DNA from: Sphingobacterium oryzagri
GTDB taxonomy: Bacteria > Bacteroidota > Bacteroidia > Sphingobacteriales > Sphingobacteriaceae
Assembly: GCF_028736175.1 (NCBI RefSeq)
Contig: NZ_CP117880.1
Span: 3,224,001-3,288,000 of the forward strand
Length of the DNA stretch: 64,000 bases
Direction of reading: 5' to 3'
The position numbers were made by a program, and so were the translations under genes. The notes below the pieces were generated by a model, which did no database searches, was not told the origin of the DNA, and saw only the letters and a program-made list of their open reading frames with translations. Each line of letters starts with the position of its first letter. The stretch's first letter is position 1. Shown one piece after another: positions 1 to 7,856 of the stretch.

Positions 1-1130
1 AAAAAAATGATTTGCAATGGCTTGCCGCCAAAGTCGCCAAAATGCAAATGGTAGATGATACTTTTCACACCATCGATGTAGGTAGCGTCTTGCGTAGGCG
101 ATTTGCTTTCGAGCACTTTGCCGGTAGCAATCTCTTGCAATGCGTAGCCCGAGCCGGCAAAAGCGGCCGTCGATAGCGGTTTGGATTCGATACCCACTTG
201 CATGCTTTTATCTTGAAAATTGCGTATATAGATGCGCGATATTTTCGCATCTTTCCAGGTCGATTCCCATTTGGCAACGAAAGCATTCATGTCAAATTTT
301 TCTGCAAGCGGCTCGTAAGTATATTCTACGGTGATGTTTTTATTGTACTGCAATTTCTCATAAATTTCTTCGTCGTTGCCGCCATACAGCAATTTGCTGA
401 ACGGGCTAATCAACACAAAGTTTACGATGAGAATGATACCCGTAACGGCAAAAACAAATTGAAACGGAAAGCCAATAACGCCTAATGCCGTGTGCATATC
501 TGTCCAAACGGTTTTCCATTTGCTGAATGGTCTAAACAGAAAGAAATTCGTTTTGATCTTATCCCAATGTAAAAACAAGCCGGTGATTAGTGCAAAAAGA
601 AAAAGAAAAGATACAATGCCCGCTAAGAGATAGCCAAACGGCGTACCGATATTGATAGGCACCTGATTAAGCTGCGCCAAGAAATGCAAACGGTATAAAA
701 ATTCGCCCATATCGTAGCCCTCTGCGTAGCTCGTCGGCGTTTTATCAGCGAAATAATACAGAAAATAAGCAGCATCTTCGTCTCCGCCACGGCGGCCACG
801 GCGTTCGCCTTCGGGCTTGGTTTTAGGTTTGCTGATGGTGGTATCTTGCGAGGTACTCATATTTACATAGGCACCTTGCCCCTGCTTCAGATAAAATAAT
901 TCGATATTTCTGCCGGTAAGGTTGTACTTTTTGGATAGCGAATCCAATAAATAATTGTAATCGGTTTCAACATGTTCTGCCTTCATCGATTTACCTTTTT
1001 GCCAAGCTGTGATGTTGTCTTTAAAAAAAGAAAACGAACCCGCAAAAAAGATAACATAAAGCAACGCCGCAATGATGATCCCACTGATGGTGTGTGTATG
1101 AAAATAAATATTGTACTTTCTAGGATCCAT
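1..1130 (-). CDS. PepSY-associated TM-helix protein (3' end outside the window)
   Basis: The reading frame is open from an ATG at 1130 to the window edge, so about 376 N-terminal residues are visible and the C-terminus is missing. It opens with a short cytoplasmic stretch (MDPRKYNIYFHTHTISG) and a transmembrane helix, then a periplasmic PepSY-like region containing an Arg/Gly-rich patch (ERRGRRGGDED). A second helix follows (LLAGIVSFLFLFALITGLFL), then a third beginning near WTDMHTALGVIG. The repeated H-x-H / DMHTALG pattern is typical of the PepSY_TM family, inner-membrane proteins often encoded with siderophore receptors and proposed to reduce or release iron. It overlaps the preceding small gene by 11 bases, so the two are probably translationally coupled. 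The family call is firm; the iron role is inferred from neighbours. Confidence 0.88.
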   Translation of the reverse strand, partial: MDPRKYNIYFHTHTISGIIIAALLYVIFFAGSFSFFKDNITAWQKGKSMKAEHVETDYNYLLDSLSKKYNLTGRNIELFYLKQGQGAYVNMSTSQDTTISKPKTKPEGERRGRRGGDEDAAYFLYYFADKTPTSYAEGYDMGEFLYRLHFLAQLNQVPINIGTPFGYLLAGIVSFLFLFALITGLFLHWDKIKTNFFLFRPFSKWKTVWTDMHTALGVIGFPFQFVFAVTGIILIVNFVLISPFSKLLYGGNDEEIYEKLQYNKNITVEYTYEPLAEKFDMNAFVAKWESTWKDAKISRIYIRNFQDKSMQVGIESKPLSTAAFAGSGYALQEIATGKVLESKSPTQDATYIDGVKSIIYHLHFGDFGGKPLQIIF

Positions 1131-1419
1131 GGTTAGCCGTGCTGATTAAGAAATAAGGTAATAGAAAAACGATCGTCAACACAATGTACGTAAGCCATAC
1201 GCGCCACACATTTTTGGCGATAAATGCCCACAACAACAAGAACGACCACATGATGTAGCCGAGTATAAACGCGGTGGCTACTACTTCGTCTTTTGGCAGA
1301 AATGTGGTTAATGCTAAATGAAAACTGAGCATCACGGCGTAACCACCTACCGTACCGGCCAGTATTTTGCTCAATCGTAGCCAGGGTGATTTGGTAAGGT
1401 ATTTTTTATTAGCTGGCAT
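1120..1419 (-). CDS. Small inner-membrane protein, DUF3649-like
   Basis: A 99-residue protein with a basic N-terminus (MPANKKYLTKSPWLRLSKI) followed by three hydrophobic helices. The GG-YA turn in helix 1 and the WAFIAKNVWRVW stretch before helix 3 resemble the DUF3649 family, small proteins encoded next to PepSY_TM and DUF3325 proteins in siderophore-uptake operons. It starts 3 bases after the DUF3325-like gene ends and overlaps the PepSY gene by 11 bases. The biochemical role of the family is not established. The assignment rests on size, topology and gene order more than on clear motifs. Confidence 0.7.
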   Translation of the reverse strand: MPANKKYLTKSPWLRLSKILAGTVGGYAVMLSFHLALTTFLPKDEVVATAFILGYIMWSFLLLWAFIAKNVWRVWLTYIVLTIVFLLPYFLISTANHGS

Positions 1420-1422
1420 AAT

Positions 1423-1770
1423 TTAAAAGAATTGCTCTACAATAAAACAAACGACGAATAAGGCGAAAAGACCGCGCAGGCCTAGGTACCGAAACGGAAA
1501 AAACAAGATCGATAAGCAGCCTGCCGCCATCAGCATCACTACGGCAGCGAAAATACCGCTGCCTATGCCGAGGAAAGCCATGCTCAACACCGTTGCGATC
1601 AAAAAAAAACTGCCGGCCACATTGCGACTCAAGCGAAGTTTTGATCCCCATTGTTGTAAGCGCACACTTTTTTCTGGCCAACTGATGCGTTTAGACGTAT
1701 TCATCAAGCACATAAAGCCCACGAAAAAAATTAAAAAAATAAAGGTAAACATCGTGTGATAAAAAGACAT
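1423..1770 (-). CDS. Small inner-membrane protein, DUF3325-like
   Basis: A 115-residue protein with three to four hydrophobic helices. Helix 1 is FTFIFLIFFVGFMCLM. A polar loop (SKRISWPEKSVRLQQWGSKLRLSR) precedes a helix pair and a C-terminal helix ending VVCFIVEQFF. Size, topology and position between a DUF4198 gene and DUF3649/PepSY genes match the DUF3325 family of iron-uptake-associated membrane proteins. An alternative frame of similar position (1409-1681) is a shadow with poor composition. Function unknown; probably part of one inner-membrane complex with the next two genes. Confidence 0.65.
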   Translation of the reverse strand: MSFYHTMFTFIFLIFFVGFMCLMNTSKRISWPEKSVRLQQWGSKLRLSRNVAGSFFLIATVLSMAFLGIGSGIFAAVVMLMAAGCLSILFFPFRYLGLRGLFALFVVCFIVEQFF

Positions 1771-1858
1771 TCAATACGGCGATGGTTAACCACTTGCCAG
1801 CGATCGCCGTATTGTTGTGTTGTTGTGTTGTTAACAGTTCGTGTAGTTGAAAATCAAC

Positions 1859-2569
1859 TTATTTGACAACAAAGCTTGTAGTAATGCCCTGCCATGTTGC
1901 TTGATATTCCTGGCCATGCCAGGTCCCGGTAACTTCCTCACTGTGTCCAAACTCGGCCACGTAATTACCTGCCCAAAGCGCGTCTACAAGTGCTACACCT
2001 TGGCTGTCTGTTTTATAGGTTTTTGACCAACCGGAAGACGACATCACTAAAACGTCTTGATCGACTAGTGGTTTTCCGGCTTTCGATAAGGAAAGCGCCA
2101 CCTTTTGTCCTTTTTTTAACGCTTTAGTAGGTGCCAGTAGCTGATAAGGCAATTTTCCGTTAGCGATGGTCGCCGACTTGCCAACCTGAACCGGTATTTG
2201 CGAGGTAAATTCGTAACGCGTTTTTCCACCTAAATCTTTTGTCGGGTGACTGGTATAAATCAGGTAAGCGCCGTCTTGATCAGGCGTAAAGGTGGCTAAC
2301 AAATGGTCTCCTTTATCTGACAAGCTCAATTTGGTTTCCGACTGGTCTGGCGCCAGCACGATAACTTCTAACGAACGAAGATCAGAATACCAATCTGTCG
2401 TTTTTTCCAACTCAGCTGTTGCGTATTCGCCGTAGAATATGCGCACATCTTGCGCCTGTCCTTTTGTACCGCTGGCCGAACTCTCTAACCAAATAGCATG
2501 TGCCGATGCCTGCTGCTGACCAGCAAAAATTGCTAAAACAATAAAAGCGAAATAAGATAATAACTTCAT
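1859..2569 (-). CDS. DUF4198 domain periplasmic protein
   Basis: A 236-residue exported protein with a classical signal peptide (MKLLSYFAFIVLAIFAGQQQASA). The mature start HAIWLESS is characteristic of DUF4198 proteins, whose N-terminal His is often followed by an aromatic residue. Two beta-rich halves follow: residues about 40-135 (IFYGEYATAELE, then GAYLIYTSHPTKD) and about 145-236, with a carboxypeptidase-regulatory-like fold (GKPLVDQDVLVMSSSGW, DSQGVALVDALWAGNYVAEFG). DUF4198 proteins are found beside metal-uptake systems, including nickel/cobalt and iron. It is the first gene of the minus-strand operon running into DUF3325, DUF3649 and PepSY, with an 88-base gap. A periplasmic metal-handling role is inferred. 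Confidence 0.82.
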   Translation of the reverse strand: MKLLSYFAFIVLAIFAGQQQASAHAIWLESSASGTKGQAQDVRIFYGEYATAELEKTTDWYSDLRSLEVIVLAPDQSETKLSLSDKGDHLLATFTPDQDGAYLIYTSHPTKDLGGKTRYEFTSQIPVQVGKSATIANGKLPYQLLAPTKALKKGQKVALSLSKAGKPLVDQDVLVMSSSGWSKTYKTDSQGVALVDALWAGNYVAEFGHSEEVTGTWHGQEYQATWQGITTSFVVK

Positions 2570-2745
2570 TTTCTGTATTTTAATAAATAATAGTGCGTAC
2601 TTACATTGTGCAAACCGTTCATTTTTGAGTGGCTTGTGTGGGCAAATATAGGGAAACCTTTTATTATTTAGAATTAGTATAATTAAAATACGAACAAATC
2701 TATCATTTTTTTTATCGTGTACATGCTATATCATTCATAATCAAC

Positions 2746-2774
2746 AAAAAAAAGCAACCTTGCGGTTGCTTTTT
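2746..2774 (-). terminator. Rho-independent terminator after the Hsp20 gene
   Basis: An 11-bp perfect stem (AAAAAGCAACC at 2749-2759, GGTTGCTTTTT at 2764-2774) with a 4-base loop. Read on the minus strand it is followed by eight Ts, and it sits about 20 bases past the Hsp20 stop codon. Confidence 0.88.
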
Positions 2775-2793
2775 CAGGTTAGAAACTTGCTTT

Positions 2794-3261
2794 TTAATCT
2801 ATTTTGACGTCTTTTACGGTCTTCGCTGCTGCCGGATCTTTAGGCACAATAACCGTCAATACACCATCTTCAAAGCTTGCGTGGATCGTTTCCGTAAGCA
2901 CTTCGTCGTTCAGTTGGAACGTGCGACGGAAAGCGCTTGGCCAATATTCCTGATGTATATAGGAAGCTTCTTGTGACGCCATTGTTTCTTCATACGAGAT
3001 CGTCAATAGATTGTCTTGCAATTCGATCTTGAAAGCGTCCTTTTTCCGGCCCGCTGCAAACAATTGGATTTCAAAGTATGCAGCTTGTTCTCGGATATTT
3101 GCTGCTACACCTGCTTGCTGTGCGTGCTGATGGCGTTTCGGAAATCCCGTTTCTTCGTCGAAAAAATGCTGTCTGAACTTCTCGAATTTCTCACTAAAAT
3201 TACTTTTACAAAATGCACCGTTGTGTTGATCTGTGCCCGTATGGCTATATTTTCTATACAT
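2794..3261 (-). CDS. Hsp20 / alpha-crystallin family small heat-shock protein
   Basis: A 155-residue cytoplasmic chaperone that holds unfolding proteins to prevent aggregation. Residues 1-50 are a polar, variable arm. The alpha-crystallin domain spans about 52-148: the opening strand is VAANIREQAAYFEIQLFAAG, then KIELQDNLLTISYEE, the SAFRRTFQL motif and the signature FEDGVLTVIVPK. The C-terminus ends VKDVKID, where an I/V-x-I/V-like tail that docks in oligomers would be expected. It lies 40 bases downstream of a small membrane-protein gene on the same strand, so the two may be co-transcribed. Confidence 0.93.
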   Translation of the reverse strand: MYRKYSHTGTDQHNGAFCKSNFSEKFEKFRQHFFDEETGFPKRHQHAQQAGVAANIREQAAYFEIQLFAAGRKKDAFKIELQDNLLTISYEETMASQEASYIHQEYWPSAFRRTFQLNDEVLTETIHASFEDGVLTVIVPKDPAAAKTVKDVKID

Positions 3262-3301
3262 GATTTTTTATTTTAAAAATGTTTTTAATGGGTTGATAAA
3301 A

Positions 3302-3601
3302 TTAATGAATGGGGATGATGGCTACTTGCGCACGCTTTGCTCCAACTGGAACGATCCCGCTAGCTGTATCGACAGCAACGTGTAAGCGAATGGCTTGGTC
3401 TGTAGAGTCGAATCGTTGCGTTGGCACTTTTTTGCGCATCGCTTTTTTACGAATCCGCGACAGCACAAGTGCACCTATAGCTAAAGTTAACGTAAGCATT
3501 GCTAAAATTTTGAATATCGTTACGATAAAGAAGCTAATGATGCCGACGACGAGCGTCAGTCCAATCAATCTTGGCAATATAAATCTGATTTTATTTTTCA
3601 T
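3302..3601 (-). CDS. Small membrane protein of unknown function
   Basis: A 99-residue protein not recognised as any named family. Residues about 8-46 form two closely spaced hydrophobic helices (LIGLTLVVGIISFFIVTIF and ILAMLTLTLAIGALVL), followed by a strongly basic patch (RIRKKAMRKK) that should lie in the cytoplasm. The C-terminal 45 residues are soluble and beta-like. It is placed 40 bases upstream of the Hsp20 gene on the same strand, so a stress-related role is possible but only by context. The coding call is supported by a clean ATG and membrane topology. Confidence 0.62.
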   Translation of the reverse strand: MKNKIRFILPRLIGLTLVVGIISFFIVTIFKILAMLTLTLAIGALVLSRIRKKAMRKKVPTQRFDSTDQAIRLHVAVDTASGIVPVGAKRAQVAIIPIH

Positions 3602-4030
3602 GTTATTTTCTTTTTTAATTTTTAAAGGCCTTTGTAGTAGTAGACGCGTTATGGCTATTAATACTTTAATAAATTAAATATTTTTTAAGGATTAGTTCTT
3701 CCGGGAGCTTGCTTATTAAAGCCGTGACACGACGAGCGGCGTTTTGCATCGGCTTTGATACTAGTGGAAGATCGCTTCGGTAAACACCCCCGTGATTACG
3801 ACGCTTTTGTTTCTGGGTCAATGAAAATTTTCGACTATCGCTTGCCAAAAAAATGAAAGCATCTGCCTTTTTGCGTTTGTCCGTCGAAAGTAAATCCCCC
3901 GCTCCGTAAACAAAAAAAAGCAGTCTCCTTCGGATGGATATTGGAATATGGCCGCGGCCAAACGGCAGAGAGGTTTAAAAGAAGGGAGATTATGCGACTT
4001 CGCCAGAGTATATAACATTTTGATTAGCAG
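3602..4030. other. Gene-poor stretch, about 430 bases
   Basis: No convincing gene. Short frames of 60 and 66 codons on the minus strand have no ribosome-site support, no recognisable domain and unconvincing composition. The 3620-3680 part is A/T-rich and may hold the promoter of the small membrane-protein gene, but I could not find a clean TTTG-N19-TAnnTTTG match. Confidence 0.5.
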
Positions 4031-4076
4031 CTAAAAACAAACGGGAAAATCAGATGATTTTCCCGTTTGTTTTTAG
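4031..4076 (-). terminator. Strong hairpin terminator after the sigma-factor operon
   Basis: A 22-bp perfect inverted repeat (4031-4052 with 4055-4076), core arms AAACGGGAAAATC / GATTTTCCCGTTT, lying 10 bases past the stop codon of the 4086-4409 gene. The outer arm gives a T5 run on the minus strand. The stem is symmetrical, so it could also stop transcription from the other side. Confidence 0.85.
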
Positions 4077-4085
4077 TTGAACTGT

Positions 4086-4409
4086 TTAACATTTGAAACG
4101 TTCGTCAAATCGTCGTCGCCACTCACTTTTTAATTTTTCGCGATCTTCGTCGGAAAGATGCTCGTCTACAGCTCGATCTCTGCGAAAACCATTTTTAGGT
4201 TTCGAAAAGCCGCGGCCGAAAAGAATACGCGATAAGATAAACAGTCCGAAAGCTTGCCAATAGCTAATCGCTTTCAGTTCAAAAATATCGGTCATCAGCG
4301 TGTTCCAAAGGTATTGAAGCAGGGCTACCAGCAAGCCTACACCTACGACGATAGCGATAAATACGAAAAACATTTTGGCTTTTTTCTTGCCTTGCATTGT
4401 GCGTCCCAT
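4086..4409 (-). CDS. Single-pass/two-pass membrane protein linked to an ECF sigma factor
   Basis: A 107-residue protein: basic N-terminus, a hydrophobic helix at about 14-34 (FFVFIAIVVGVGLLVALL), a second weaker one (SYWQAFGLFILSRILFG), then a highly charged cytoplasmic tail (LSDEDREKLKSEWRRRFDERF). An internal ATG at codon 5 is an alternative start. It begins 11 bases after the sigma gene's stop, so the pair is co-transcribed. In Bacteroidota this type of small membrane protein often follows a SigZ-like ECF gene; it may anchor or restrain the sigma factor. That function is inference; it lacks the zinc-finger motif of classical anti-sigma factors. Confidence 0.75.
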   Translation of the reverse strand: MGRTMQGKKKAKMFFVFIAIVVGVGLLVALLQYLWNTLMTDIFELKAISYWQAFGLFILSRILFGRGFSKPKNGFRRDRAVDEHLSDEDREKLKSEWRRRFDERFKC

Positions 4410-4420
4410 GATCTTATCTT

Positions 4421-4999
4421 TTAATATTTTAACTCTTCGTATAAACTCCGTAAGCGTAAACGAAGGTGTTTTACAGCATAGCCTTTGCGGCTGATGATGG
4501 TTTTTAAATTTTCGTTTTCCAAGTCAGCTATCTCTTGCAAGGTCTTATCCTCAATTTCGTTGAGTACAAACACCTTACGCTGCTTTTCCGGCAGTTCATC
4601 AAGCGCCTTCATGAGCTCATCCCAGAAAATATCTTTAAACAATTTCAACTCCGGATTTTGCGAATCATCGGCCAGTAAGAACTCCCGAATGGGGAAATTA
4701 TCCGCATCTTCGTCTTGCTCCAACATTCCATCGAGCGGCTCTTCTTTTCGTTTACGGTAGCTATCCGTGATCTTGTTTCGCGTCACAGCATACAACCATG
4801 CACCGACATTTTCCAGCTCTTCCATATTGGTCAACCGACTGAATTGATACCAAACTTCTTGCAAAATATCTTCTGCATCCTCGTCCTTTTTCACCTTTCC
4901 CTTGACAAAACGCAGCAGCTGACCTCCGTAAGTCTTGATAGATTCCGTGATGGATTTGGATTTATTATCTGCCATGTGTATGTGCTGTACTACGTCCAT
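4421..4999 (-). CDS. ECF-type RNA polymerase sigma factor
   Basis: A 192-residue sigma-70 family protein that redirects RNA polymerase to specific promoters. Region 2 spans about 20-90, with the core-binding stretch KKDEDAEDILQEVWYQ and the -10 recognition helix WLYAVTRNKITDSYRKRK. An acidic linker (LEQDEDADNFPIREF) follows. Region 4 spans about 130-185 (LPEKQRKVFVLNEIED, TLQEIADLENENLKTIISRKGYAVKHLR) and holds the -35 recognition helix-turn-helix. A second ATG at codon 9 (4975) may be the true start because the first eight residues are not conserved-looking. The partner gene downstream encodes a membrane protein, suggesting membrane-linked control. Confidence 0.92.
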   Translation of the reverse strand: MDVVQHIHMADNKSKSITESIKTYGGQLLRFVKGKVKKDEDAEDILQEVWYQFSRLTNMEELENVGAWLYAVTRNKITDSYRKRKEEPLDGMLEQDEDADNFPIREFLLADDSQNPELKLFKDIFWDELMKALDELPEKQRKVFVLNEIEDKTLQEIADLENENLKTIISRKGYAVKHLRLRLRSLYEELKY

Positions 5000-5186
5000 A
5001 TGTTGATAGACGTAGCTTCCGATTATTTACTTTAAAAATAAGGATTAAAAAATCAAAAAAATGCACGGCCTGTTTTTCTCGATCACCGAGGTTTAGCAAT
5101 AGCGCAGTCCTGCAAAGAATTTTTGTTTTAACCACACCATTTGCTCCCTGGATTGTTATATATACAAATCAAAAATAGTAAATCTT

Positions 5187-5603
5187 ATGAAACGTAAAGC
5201 ATCAGCCGTATGGAACGGCACGGTAAAAGAAGGAAACGGACATTTGACGACCCAAAGCACAGTATTAAATGAGACACAATATTCGTTCAACAGTCGTTTT
5301 GAAGACGGCATTGGCACCAACCCCGAAGAATTACTGGCCGCCGCTCATGCAGGTTGTTTCACTATGAAACTTAGTGCCGATTTGACGGAAGCCGGATTCA
5401 CACCAGAACAATTGGAAACCACGGCTGTCATTACGCTTGACAATGGTAAAATTACGAAATCAGAGCTTACTTTGAATGCCAAAGTGCCGGGTATAGCCGA
5501 CGATCAATTTCAAGAAATTGCTAAAAGCGCAAAAGAAAATTGTCCGGTGAGTGGTGCGTTCAGCTTTGAACTCAGTTTAAGTGCTACACTAGCCGCATCT
5601 TAA
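5187..5603 (+). CDS. osmC: OsmC family peroxiredoxin-like protein
   Basis: A 138-residue cytoplasmic thiol peroxidase that detoxifies organic hydroperoxides. The two reactive cysteines are visible: Cys57 in AAAHAGCFTM, the peroxidatic residue at the start of the central helix, and Cys119 in KENCPVSGA, the resolving residue. The N-terminal strands AVWNGTVKEGNGHL and the GTNPEELLAAAHA stretch are typical of the OsmC subgroup rather than Ohr. It is a single-gene unit transcribed opposite to both neighbours and closed by a long hairpin 6 bases past the stop. The A/T-rich leader at 5150-5186 holds no clear Bacteroidota promoter box. Confidence 0.93.
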   Translation: MKRKASAVWNGTVKEGNGHLTTQSTVLNETQYSFNSRFEDGIGTNPEELLAAAHAGCFTMKLSADLTEAGFTPEQLETTAVITLDNGKITKSELTLNAKVPGIADDQFQEIAKSAKENCPVSGAFSFELSLSATLAAS

Positions 5604-5608
5604 TAAAA

Positions 5609-5653
5609 TTTTATGACCGATTGAAAAGCGCGTGCTTTCAATCGGTCATAAAA
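5609..5653. terminator. Long hairpin downstream of osmC, U-tract absent
   Basis: An 18-bp stem (5609-5626 with 5636-5653, inner arms GACCGATTGAAA / TTTCAATCGGTC). The T-rich arm comes first and the A-rich arm last on both strands, so neither strand ends in a U run. It is probably a transcript-end or RNA-stabilising structure rather than a textbook terminator. Confidence 0.55.
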
Positions 5654-5724
5654 AAAAGTATACGACGGTACTGTCTAAAAAGATAATCGGTCTACTTCAA
5701 CAGGCGTTGTGATGAGGAAGTGCA

Positions 5725-5750
5725 ACAAAGTAAGCTTATTCTTACTTTGT
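5725..5750. other. Short stem-loop in the osmC-SDR gap
   Basis: A 10-bp perfect stem, ACAAAGTAAG (5725-5734) with CTTACTTTGT (5741-5750), and a 6-base loop. It lies between two convergently transcribed genes, about 90 bases past the stop of the short-chain dehydrogenase on the minus strand. No U-tract; function unclear. Confidence 0.45.
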
Positions 5751-5840
5751 AAAAGTTAGTGTCCTAAAGAGCTGCCGCCAACGATCTTCGCCATTCCCCC
5801 CACTCTCAGTGAAAAAGATTAATCAATTTCAGCGGATACC

Positions 5841-6602
5841 TTAAAGCAACATACCGCCAGAGGCTTCGATACGTTGCCCATTTATCCAACCGGCCTCCGC
5901 TCCACAAAGAAACGCTACAATAGCGCCGATATCTTCCGGCAGGCCGACCCGCCCTAACGCAGTAGCCGAAGCGATATTGGCATTGATCGCTTTGTTATCG
6001 CGCGTGCGTCCTCCACCAAAATCGGTTTCTATCGCACCTGGCGCCACCACATTAGCCGTGATTTTTCGCTCGCCCAACTCTTTAGCTAAATAGCGTGTCA
6101 ACACTTCTACTGCGCCTTTCATGGACGCATAACCTGAGCTTCCCGGAAAAGAGAAACGCGCTAAGCCCGAAGAGATATTAATTATACGACCGCCATCCTG
6201 CAGAAAGGGTAACATCTTTTGCGTTAGGAAAAATACCGCTTTGTAATGAATGAGAAACATATCATCAATTTGCTCTTCTGTCGTATCGACAAAGCTTGCA
6301 TATAGCGCTGTTCCGGCATTGTTTACCAAAAAATCAATCTTGCGCTCGCGTCCTGCCTGCTCCAGATGGTCTAGCATTGTAGTTATAAAACTGTCAAACA
6401 CACTTACCTTTCTGGTATCCAACTGAAAAATAAAAGCACGTTGCCCCAATTGCTCAATTTCTTTCGCCGTTTCGTCGGCCTTTTCTTGGTCGGTATGGTA
6501 AGTAAAGATGATATCGTTTCCTTTTTTCGCTAAGTTCAAAGCCATGTCCCTGCCAAGGCCGCGGCTACCTCCTGTAATTAGTGCGATTTTTGAATTTTTC
6601 AT
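5841..6602 (-). CDS. Short-chain dehydrogenase/reductase
   Basis: A 253-residue Rossmann-fold oxidoreductase. The NAD(P)-binding glycine motif is TGGSRGLG at 10-17, NNAG is at 94-97, catalytic Tyr158 and Lys162 lie in YASMK, and the catalytic Ser is in NISSGLA near 144-145. The end (GWINGQRIEASGGMLL) matches the classical SDR C-terminus with the usual cofactor-side Gly-Gly. Length is normal for a classical SDR. The substrate cannot be told from sequence. It lies 97 bases downstream of an AraC-type regulator on the same strand, a common arrangement in which the regulator controls the reductase. Confidence 0.93.
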   Translation of the reverse strand: MKNSKIALITGGSRGLGRDMALNLAKKGNDIIFTYHTDQEKADETAKEIEQLGQRAFIFQLDTRKVSVFDSFITTMLDHLEQAGRERKIDFLVNNAGTALYASFVDTTEEQIDDMFLIHYKAVFFLTQKMLPFLQDGGRIINISSGLARFSFPGSSGYASMKGAVEVLTRYLAKELGERKITANVVAPGAIETDFGGGRTRDNKAINANIASATALGRVGLPEDIGAIVAFLCGAEAGWINGQRIEASGGMLL

Positions 6603-6699
6603 TTTTTATGCTGTTGATTTTATATAACAATAGATCGGTTTGAATGAGCAAGTCTGTTTGCACGCATCAAAGCGTCTTTTGTAAAAATCAAAACAACGA

Positions 6700-7638
6700 T
6701 CAGACGCGAAAGTTTTGTGGCGATAATAAAGTTTGCTTTTTAAAGGCATTAGAAAAATGGGCAACCTCTTCGAAACCGAGTGTAAACGCGATTTCCGAAA
6801 CACTCCAGTCGGTTTGCTTTAACAATATTTTTCCTTCATTAATCACGCGCTTATTGATCAGCTGAGTGGTTGTCAATCCGGTACGTTCTTTGACGATCTT
6901 ATTTAGATAGTTTACATGAATGGCGAGCTGATCGGCATAATCCTTCGCCGAACGAAGTAACAAGCGCTGTGCGATCGACTCTACCGGAAACTGACGCTCA
7001 AGCAGCTCAACAAACAAACCTAAAACGCGCGATCCGCTGTCTACTTTTGCAGCAATGGCTGCGGCAGGCTGCAGTTTTTGTCCGAAATGAAGCAATTGGC
7101 TCACGTAGTTGCGCAGCAAGTCATATTTAAACGCATAATCGGATGAAATTTCCTCCTTTATCTTTTTGAATATGAGGGATGCTTCGACCGCGTCCTCGTC
7201 CGAAAGTTCAAATATTGGATAGCCACCAGGCTGCAATAGCGGAAGCGTATCCAGGTCGATCCCGCTTTTTCGCTTTTGCATAAAATCTGCCGTAAAAACG
7301 CAAAAAGTGCCGCCCTGATCTTCATCTTCCGGAACCCAACGATATGGAATACGCGGCGAGGCAAACAACAAACCATTCTTTTTCACCTGGATTACCTTGT
7401 CAGCATACTCGGCTGTGTTTCGCCCCTTTATCAAACTAATTTTGTAATACGTTCGTCGATTATAAGGCATGGTATTTTTGTGACGAACATCCTGTATGGT
7501 TTGAAAAATATCAAATACGTTAAAATGTCCGACATCTTTTTGAATGCCAGCAGGCAGCAAGGCTTCCGTATCTTTACCTAGATAAGAAGCAGCTTCCTGA
7601 TAAAACTCTTCCATAGTTGTTACGTGCAGATCTTTCAT
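6700..7638 (-). CDS. AraC/XylS family transcriptional regulator
   Basis: A 312-residue regulator from an ATG at 7638. The N-terminal half (about 30-140) is a cupin-like sensing domain (FNVFDIFQTI, then KKNGLLFASPRIPYRWVPED). The last 95 residues carry the two helix-turn-helix motifs of the AraC DNA-binding domain: AKDYADQLAIHVNYLNKIVKERTG and WSVSEIAFTLGFEEVAHFSNAFKKQTLLSPQNFR. The frame extends five codons further to a TTG at 7653, but a strong promoter at 7658-7688 would start RNA near 7651, downstream of that TTG, so 7638 is the better start and the leader is very short. Probable control of the downstream dehydrogenase is inferred. Confidence 0.92.
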   Translation of the reverse strand: MKDLHVTTMEEFYQEAASYLGKDTEALLPAGIQKDVGHFNVFDIFQTIQDVRHKNTMPYNRRTYYKISLIKGRNTAEYADKVIQVKKNGLLFASPRIPYRWVPEDEDQGGTFCVFTADFMQKRKSGIDLDTLPLLQPGGYPIFELSDEDAVEASLIFKKIKEEISSDYAFKYDLLRNYVSQLLHFGQKLQPAAAIAAKVDSGSRVLGLFVELLERQFPVESIAQRLLLRSAKDYADQLAIHVNYLNKIVKERTGLTTTQLINKRVINEGKILLKQTDWSVSEIAFTLGFEEVAHFSNAFKKQTLLSPQNFRV

Positions 7639-7657
7639 TTTATAGAGTTGCAAAAAT

Positions 7658-7688
7658 CAAATATACTTTTATCTAGTAATAACACAAA
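7658..7688 (-). promoter_or_regulatory. Bacteroidota-type promoter of the AraC gene
   Basis: On the minus strand, TTTG (7688-7685), exactly 19 bases, then TATATTTG (7665-7658). This is an exact fit to the TTTG-N19-TAnnTTTG consensus for the Bacteroidota housekeeping sigma factor. The predicted start near 7651 leaves about 12 untranslated bases before the ATG. Confidence 0.75.
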
Positions 7689-7856
7689 ATTTCAGCATTG
7701 CAACGATCTTAAAGCTAAAAACGCCTAAGCAAACTTCCTGGTGAAAAAATAATAATTCAATTTTTTGGCATCCAACTTGCACCCATCTTCAGGCTAGATC
7801 TGCATCTATTTTAGCGATCTTATACGTTGCCCTACCTAAAAAACGTTTATATACAT

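Noticed and set aside
3666..4018. Two short minus-strand frames (60 and 66 codons)
   Set aside because: Overlapping and without motif or start support; treated as intergenic.
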